A stretch of 58,172 nt of DNA from an uncultured Oscillospiraceae bacterium (GTDB lineage: Bacteria > Bacillota > Clostridia > Oscillospirales > Oscillospiraceae): the NCBI GenBank assembly GCA_934572325.1, contig CAKTKT010000004.1:1-58172 (forward strand), read 5' to 3'. The notes under the pieces were generated by a model. That model was not told the origin of the DNA. It saw only the letters and a list, made by a program, of their open reading frames with translations, and did not search any database. Each line of letters starts with the position of its first letter. Within the stretch, counting starts at the first letter, position 1. Below are positions 53,412 through 58,172 of the stretch, one piece after another. The position numbers and the translations under genes were made by a program.

Positions 53412-54740
53412 ATGGAAAAGACCTTTTCATTGGTTTCTCTGGGCTGCGCGAAGAATCTCGTGAACAGCGAGCAGATGCTCTACCTCATGGACGAGGCGGG
53501 GTACACGCTCGTGCCGGAGGCTGACGGCGCGGCGCTCGTCATCGTGAACACCTGCGGCTTTATCGACGCGGCAAAAAGCGAGGCGATAGACGCCATTCTT
53601 GAAATGGCGGAGCTGAAAAAAGCCGGAAGGCTCGGCGGGATCATCGTAACGGGCTGTCTGGCGGAGAGATACAAGGACAGCATCACCGAGGAGCTGCCGG
53701 AGATAGACAGCGTGCTGGGCGTGGGCAGCTTCGGAGATGTCGTTCAGGCGGCGGACGCGGTGCTCGCCGGACAACATCTGCGGCGCTTTGCCGACCGGAG
53801 CGCCCCCATCGAGGAGATCCCCCGCGTCGTGTCCACAGGTCCGGGCTGGGCGTATCTGCGCATCGCGGAGGGCTGCAACAACTTCTGCGCGTTCTGCGCC
53901 ATCCCCTACATCCGCGGGTGCTACCGCTCAAGGAGGATGGAGGACGTTGCGGACGAGGCGCGCGAGCTCGCCGCGCACGGCGTGAAGGAGCTTATCGTCA
54001 TCGCGCAGGACATCACGCGCTACGGCACGGACATCTACGGCAGACGCAGTCTTGCGCGGCTGTGCCGCGAGCTGGCAGAGATAGAGGGCGTTGAGTGGAT
54101 ACGCCTGCACTACCTCTACCCCGACCAGTTCGACGACGAGCTTATAGACGAGCTCGCCTCGAACGACAAGATAGTCAAATACCTCGACATCCCCATACAG
54201 CACATAAACGACGGCATACTCAAGCGCATGAACCGCCGCGGCACGGGCGGGGAGATACGCGCGCTCTTCAGGACGCTGCGCGAGCGCATCCCCGGGCTCG
54301 TCCTGCGCACAAGCCTCATCTCCGGTCTCCCCGGCGAGGGCGAGGCGGAGTTTGAGGAGCTTTGCGATTTTCTGCGCGAGGCGCGGATAGAGCGCGTGGG
54401 CGTTTTCCCGTTCTCGCCGGAGGAGGGCACGCCCGCCGCCGCGATGGAGCACGCGGACCTCGACGAGGCGCAGCGCCGCGCCGAGATGATAATGGAGCTT
54501 CAAGCCCCGATAATGGACGATTTCTGCGCGTCCTTCGTCGGAAAGACCCTGCGCGTGCTCTGCGAGGGGTACGACGAGGATAGCGGAATGCTCTGCGGGC
54601 GCAGCTACGCCGACTCGCCGGATATTGACGGGCAGGTGTTCTTCACCGGCAGCGCCGCCGAGGGCGAGATGACAGATGTTTTGATTCAAAGTGCCGAGGA
54701 CGGTATGCTCTTCGGCGAGGAGGCAGGTTTCAATGCTTAA
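53412..54740 (+). CDS. rimO: Ribosomal protein uS12 methylthiotransferase RimO
   Basis: A 442-aa radical-SAM methylthiotransferase. The N-terminal UPF0004 domain has cluster Cys in SLGCAKNLVNSE and NTCGFID and a third Cys in TGCLAERY. The radical-SAM motif CNNFCAFC near residue 157 is followed by IPYIRG, and a C-terminal TRAM domain is present. It adds a methylthio group to Asp in ribosomal protein uS12. ATG 53412 with GAGG upstream is the start. Confidence 0.96.
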   Translation: MEKTFSLVSLGCAKNLVNSEQMLYLMDEAGYTLVPEADGAALVIVNTCGFIDAAKSEAIDAILEMAELKKAGRLGGIIVTGCLAERYKDSITEELPEIDSVLGVGSFGDVVQAADAVLAGQHLRRFADRSAPIEEIPRVVSTGPGWAYLRIAEGCNNFCAFCAIPYIRGCYRSRRMEDVADEARELAAHGVKELIVIAQDITRYGTDIYGRRSLARLCRELAEIEGVEWIRLHYLYPDQFDDELIDELASNDKIVKYLDIPIQHINDGILKRMNRRGTGGEIRALFRTLRERIPGLVLRTSLISGLPGEGEAEFEELCDFLREARIERVGVFPFSPEEGTPAAAMEHADLDEAQRRAEMIMELQAPIMDDFCASFVGKTLRVLCEGYDEDSGMLCGRSYADSPDIDGQVFFTGSAAEGEMTDVLIQSAEDGMLFGEEAGFNA

Positions 54741-55251
54741 TACGACCGCAAACAAGATAACCATGTTCAGGATAGTGATGATCCCCGTGTTTCTGGTGCT
54801 GGCATACACCGGACATCTGTATACGGCGCTCGCGGTTTACATAATCGCGTGTCTGTCGGACGTTGCCGACGGGTACATCGCCCGCCACCGCAATCAGGTG
54901 TCCGACTTCGGCAAATTCATGGATCCGCTGGCGGACAAGATGCTGGTGCTGGCGGCGATGTGCTTTTTCATCGAGAACGGGCAGATGCCGGGCTGGTGCG
55001 TCGCCATCGTGCTGTTTCGGGAGTTTGCTGTGTCCGGACTGCGGCTTATCGCGGTGGAGCAGGGGCGCGTGATTGCCGCGGCGTGGTCGGGCAAGCTCAA
55101 GACCGGATGCACCATGGTGGGGCTTTCGGCAATGCTGCTGTTCTCGGAGAGCAGCGCGGTTAACATAACATTCACCGCGCTTATACTTATAACAACGGTC
55201 GGCTCGGGCATACACTATTTCTGGGTCAACCGCGACGTATTCAAATGCTGA
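54733..55251 (+). CDS. pgsA: CDP-diacylglycerol-glycerol-3-phosphate 3-phosphatidyltransferase
   Basis: A 172-aa CDP-alcohol phosphatidyltransferase with about five membrane helices. The motif DVADGYIARHRNQVSDFGKF, continuing MDPLADK, contains the DGxxAR...GxxxDxxxD residues. It makes phosphatidylglycerol phosphate, feeding Cls at 14.9 kb. ATG 54733 overlaps the rimO stop by 8 bases, and GAGGAGG lies upstream. Confidence 0.95.
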   Translation: MLNTTANKITMFRIVMIPVFLVLAYTGHLYTALAVYIIACLSDVADGYIARHRNQVSDFGKFMDPLADKMLVLAAMCFFIENGQMPGWCVAIVLFREFAVSGLRLIAVEQGRVIAAAWSGKLKTGCTMVGLSAMLLFSESSAVNITFTALILITTVGSGIHYFWVNRDVFKC

Positions 55252-55272
55252 TTCAAGGAAGAGGGTTCGACA

Positions 55273-56724
55273 ATGAAGCTGTATAATTCCGCAACACGCA
55301 CAAAGGAAGAGTTTGTTCCCAACCACCCCGACATCGTGAAGATGTACACCTGCGGTCCGACGGTGTACCACTATGCGCACATCGGCAATCTGCGCTCGTA
55401 CATCATGGAGGACGTGCTGGAAAAATATCTGCGCTATCTCGGCTACAACGTCAAGCGCGTGATGAACATCACGGACGTGGGGCATCTGACCTCCGACGCG
55501 GACGAGGGCGAGGACAAGATGGTCAAGGGCGCACAGCGCGAGCACAAGACGGTCATGGAGATCGCAAAGTTCTACACCGACGCTTTCTTCTCCGACTGCG
55601 CAAAGCTCAACATCAAAACGCCGGATGTGGTCGAGCCGGCGACGCACTGCATCGACGAGTATATAAAAATAATCACCAAGCTGATGGACACGGGCTACGC
55701 CTACTTTGCCGGCGGCAACGTGTACTTTGACACGTCGAAGCTGGAGCGCTACTATATCTTCAACGACTTCAACGAGGAGGATCTCGCGGTCGGCGTGCGC
55801 GAGGGCGTGGACGAGGACACGAACAAGCGCAATAAGAACGACTTCGTGCTGTGGTTCACAAAGTCGAAGTTCGAGGATCAGGCGCTCAAGTGGGACTCCC
55901 CGTGGGGCGTGGGCTACCCCGGCTGGCACATCGAGTGCTCCGGCATATCCATGAAGCACCTCGGCGAGGATCTGGACATACACTGCGGCGGGATAGACAA
56001 CGCCTTCCCGCACCACACAAACGAGATCGCGCAGAGCGAGTCGTACCTTGGGCACAAGTGGTGCAGCTTCTGGATGCACGTGCACCATCTGAACACCGGC
56101 ACGGGCAAGATGTCCAAGTCCAAGGGCGAATTTCTGACCGTGTCCCTGCTGGAGCAGAAGGGGTACGATCCCCTCGCCTATCGGCTGTTCTGCCTGCAAA
56201 GCCACTACCGCAACGGGCTTGTGTTCTCGTGGGAGAATCTCGACAACGCGCAGACGGCATACACAAAGCTCGTCAACAAAATAGCCGCGCTCAAGCCCGG
56301 CGAGGGCGAGCTTGACGACGCCGCCGTCAAGGCGCTGGGCGAGAAGTTCCGCGCCGCGCTGGATAACGACCTGAACACCTCGCTCGCCGTGACGGCGCTG
56401 TACGACGTGCTGAAATACAAGACGAACGACGCGACAAAGCTCGCCGTTATCGCGGACTTTGACCGCGTGCTGAGTCTGAGCCTTATCGACAGGGCGGCAA
56501 AGCGGCGCGAGGAGCTCAAGCGCAGCGAGGTCGCCGCGGGCGCGTTCACCGTCGTGTCCGAGACGGGCGAGACGGACGCCGCCGTCGAGGCAAAGATACT
56601 GGCGCGTCAGGACGCGAAGAAGGCGAAGAACTACGCCGAGGCGGATCGCATCCGCGAGGAGCTGAAGACCGAGGGCGTAGAAGTGACCGACATCCCCCAC
56701 GGCGCAAGGTGGAGGAGAATATAA
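55273..56724 (+). CDS. cysS: Cysteinyl-tRNA synthetase
   Basis: A 483-aa class I synthetase charging tRNA-Cys. CGPTVYHYAHIGNLRS contains the zinc Cys and the HIGH-type motif, and GKMSKSKGEF carries KMSKS near residue 277. The zinc-binding GWHIECSGIS and HHTNEIAQSE segments are intact. The C-terminal anticodon domain ends ARWRRI. It is the last gene of the recA-rimO-pgsA run, 21 bases after pgsA. Confidence 0.97.
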   Translation: MKLYNSATRTKEEFVPNHPDIVKMYTCGPTVYHYAHIGNLRSYIMEDVLEKYLRYLGYNVKRVMNITDVGHLTSDADEGEDKMVKGAQREHKTVMEIAKFYTDAFFSDCAKLNIKTPDVVEPATHCIDEYIKIITKLMDTGYAYFAGGNVYFDTSKLERYYIFNDFNEEDLAVGVREGVDEDTNKRNKNDFVLWFTKSKFEDQALKWDSPWGVGYPGWHIECSGISMKHLGEDLDIHCGGIDNAFPHHTNEIAQSESYLGHKWCSFWMHVHHLNTGTGKMSKSKGEFLTVSLLEQKGYDPLAYRLFCLQSHYRNGLVFSWENLDNAQTAYTKLVNKIAALKPGEGELDDAAVKALGEKFRAALDNDLNTSLAVTALYDVLKYKTNDATKLAVIADFDRVLSLSLIDRAAKRREELKRSEVAAGAFTVVSETGETDAAVEAKILARQDAKKAKNYAEADRIREELKTEGVEVTDIPHGARWRRI

Positions 56725-56726
56725 CC

Positions 56727-56762
56727 GCGCAAAAACGCCGCCCGCGGGCGGCGTTTTTGCGC
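56727..56762. terminator. Bidirectional terminator after cysS
   Basis: A perfect 36-base palindrome with GCGCAAAAACGCCGCCCG arms; each strand leaves a run of five T inside the distal arm. It lies between convergent genes. Confidence 0.85.
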
Positions 56763-56780
56763 TAAGGCTTTAAATGGTGC

Positions 56781-57971
56781 TTACTTCACCATGAATGTCG
56801 TCTTGCAGCTTCCATCGTCAAAGATGAACTGTATCTCGTGCGTGCCGGCTTCAAGCGCCTTGATGACTGCGGCGGCTATCGTCACAGTGCCGTCATCGGC
56901 GACCGTGAACTCAACCTCTGCGCCGTCAATGAGAACCTTGATAACGGCGTTGGAATTGAGCACAAACTCAATGTCTCCGGCTGTCCACTGCTGACCCTTG
57001 CCCTCGATAACGAAATACTTCGCGTACAGCGGGGCGGAAGCACCCGCCGTCTCGGACCGCTCCGGCTCGGGCGGCTGCGGCGGAACATATTCCCCGACTA
57101 TCGTCTTTGTCGGCTCATCCTTGGTCATGTCTCCATCGGGGGCATAATACTCTATCCTGCCGTCCTTGGTGAGCATGGATACGTCCGGATCTGTTTCGCT
57201 GCCGTCATTCCATGTAACGTTTTTAAGGATGGCACCGCTGCCGATACCTGCGCCTACACTCCCAGCAGAACCCTTGCCTTGTACCCTCACCCGCGCATCA
57301 CCGGAGACGGTGATGTCGCTGACATTGCTGACAGTGGGGCTGTTTGGCTTCATTTCTGTCGTGCCGCTGCCGATGCCTGCGGCATATTGCCCTCCCTGCG
57401 CCGTGACTTCGCCGCCGGAGATTGTTATGTTGCTGGGATTGCCGACATATTTCGTTTTGTCAGCAGTGTCAAAACCGCCGCCGATGCCCGCACCGCCTCT
57501 TCCGCCCGTGGCGTTCAGAGAACCGTTATTGTCCTCATCCCTTATGGTCAGATTGCCATCATTGCCCTTTTCCACACCGGCGCGACCAAAGCCACTCTTG
57601 ACCGTGTTTTCGCCGTCCAGCTCAATGCTCACATTGCCAGCGCCGCCGGTTGACACTGCGGCAGCGCCCATGTTGTTATGGTTTGTTCCCGTATTGCTCA
57701 CGTCGATGTTCACGCCGGAGAGCGTGACGTTGGCAGTCGCGCCCGCTTCGGCTTTGACCGTGACCGTGTTGCTCGCGGAGCTTCCCGTAATGACGGGAGC
57801 AGCATCGGGAACATCGACCTGCGCCCCCTGCGTCACTGTCTGCTCAGTGCTCGTCGCATTTACCGTAATGTCGCCGTTGGCGACGTCCCACTCCGCCGCG
57901 AACGCGGAAACGGGCAGACCGGCGATGAACACCAGTGCGATGAGTGCTGATATTATTCTTTTTTTCTTCAT
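56781..57971 (-). CDS. Secreted repetitive surface protein
   Basis: A 396-aa exported protein: signal peptide (IISALIALVFIAGLPVSAFA, cleavage after AFA), then a region of Gly/Asn/Thr-rich beta-helix-like repeats (GGAGNVSIEL, NITISGGEVTAQGGQYAAG, DITVSGDARV) up to about residue 265, a Pro/Glu linker (PPQPPEPE) and a C-terminal Ig-like domain ending in CKTTFMVK. No sortase motif was seen. Relatives occur among clostridial extracellular proteins; binding or structural roles are likely. ATG 57971 with AAGGAAAAA upstream is chosen; ATG 58007 is a second possibility. Confidence 0.72.
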   Translation of the reverse strand: MKKKRIISALIALVFIAGLPVSAFAAEWDVANGDITVNATSTEQTVTQGAQVDVPDAAPVITGSSASNTVTVKAEAGATANVTLSGVNIDVSNTGTNHNNMGAAAVSTGGAGNVSIELDGENTVKSGFGRAGVEKGNDGNLTIRDEDNNGSLNATGGRGGAGIGGGFDTADKTKYVGNPSNITISGGEVTAQGGQYAAGIGSGTTEMKPNSPTVSNVSDITVSGDARVRVQGKGSAGSVGAGIGSGAILKNVTWNDGSETDPDVSMLTKDGRIEYYAPDGDMTKDEPTKTIVGEYVPPQPPEPERSETAGASAPLYAKYFVIEGKGQQWTAGDIEFVLNSNAVIKVLIDGAEVEFTVADDGTVTIAAAVIKALEAGTHEIQFIFDDGSCKTTFMVK

Positions 57972-58036
57972 ATCACATTTTTCCTTTTTCTGTATTTCTT
58001 TTTTCATTATCGGTGCGTCTGTGAGAGTATAACAAA

Positions 58037-58078
58037 AGGCGCATTTTGCCCGTGGCAATCCACGGGCAAAATGCGCCT
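58037..58078 (-). terminator. Terminator of a gene beyond the window end
   Basis: A perfect 19-bp stem, arms 58037-58055 and 58060-58078, with the core GGCGCATTTTGCCCGTGG. On the minus strand it is followed by TTTTGTT, so it should end a minus-strand transcript coming from outside the window. Confidence 0.75.
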
Positions 58079-58121
58079 GATATTATTCGCTGTACGGACA
58101 GCAGAAACGGACAGACTTATC

Positions 58122-58172
58122 CTGTCTGTCTGTCTGTCTGACTGTCTGTCTGTCTGTCTGTCTGTCTGTCTG
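58122..58172. repeat. CTGT tetranucleotide microsatellite
   Basis: About 12.75 units of CTGT, with one CTGA variant at 58138-58141, reaching the last base of the window. On the minus strand the units read CAGA, and two frames through them stay open until TAA stops before the terminator at 58037-58078. Confidence 0.9.

Noticed and set aside
54730..56700. 656-codon minus-strand open frame opposite pgsA and cysS
   Set aside because: Both plus-strand genes are unmistakable; the antisense frame is a compositional shadow.
58080..58172. CRISPR-like repeat array
   Set aside because: The repeat unit is 4 bases without spacers, a microsatellite rather than CRISPR. No other regularly spaced repeats were noticed in the window.

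Overview
The window reads as chromosomal DNA of a high-GC Clostridia bacterium, most like the Oscillospiraceae and relatives (inference). Supporting signs are a clostridial sufCBDSU operon, an Rnf cluster, a type III glutamine synthetase, ThyX, DegV, TIGR01440 and DUF1385 proteins, dense short operons with GGAGG ribosome binding sites, and TTGACA/TATAAT promoters. No rRNA, tRNA, CRISPR array, prophage or complete insertion sequence was recognised.

Layout. 1-9.1 kb: an EF-G paralogue, an SGNH-like membrane-anchored protein, a MATE exporter, a TIGR01440 protein with an ECF S component, a two-domain ThyX, a small XRE regulator and a DegV protein. 9.15-11.92 kb: an AT-rich type II restriction-modification island (HTH regulator, XamI-family endonuclease, adenine methyltransferase). 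12.1-16.4 kb: a putative glycolipid operon (CrtO-like acyltransferase, MGDG-type glycosyltransferase, PAP2), a 278-bp inverted-repeat element and cardiolipin synthase. 16.5-18.2 kb: a leucine-rich lipoprotein and an HTH-Fic protein with repeated operator-like boxes. 18.3-23.1 kb: sufCBDSU. 23.2-30.6 kb: a membrane electron-transfer operon (duplicated lipoprotein, ApbE, RnfC, D, G, E, A, NusG-II protein) with no rnfB. 30.9-31.7 kb: a short-chain dehydrogenase. 31.9-41.5 kb: glnA, an ANTAR regulator, pyrG, glmS, purB, purA and guaA in one direction with short gaps. 41.8-43.9 kb: the divergent glnN. 44-47.8 kb: a toxin-antitoxin pair, a 34-aa membrane peptide, a TetR regulator, an EFR1 ferredoxin and an N-acetylhexosamine kinase-like gene. 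48-56.7 kb: a two-component system, DUF1385, prmC, recA, recX, rimO, pgsA and cysS. 56.8-58.2 kb: a secreted protein and a CTGT microsatellite at the window edge.

How genes fit together. The glutamine region couples glutamine synthesis (GlnA, GlnN) to three glutamine amidotransferases (PyrG, GlmS, GuaA) plus purine genes. It carries an ANTAR protein whose receiver lacks the phospho-acceptor Asp, and the divergent glnA/glnN spacer contains an attenuator-like structure. The Rnf region pairs the flavin transferase ApbE with an RnfG that has two FMN-binding-type domains. The most striking global signal is that GTCGAC, the site reported for XamI, was not found anywhere in 58 kb by reading, although its one-base neighbours are common.
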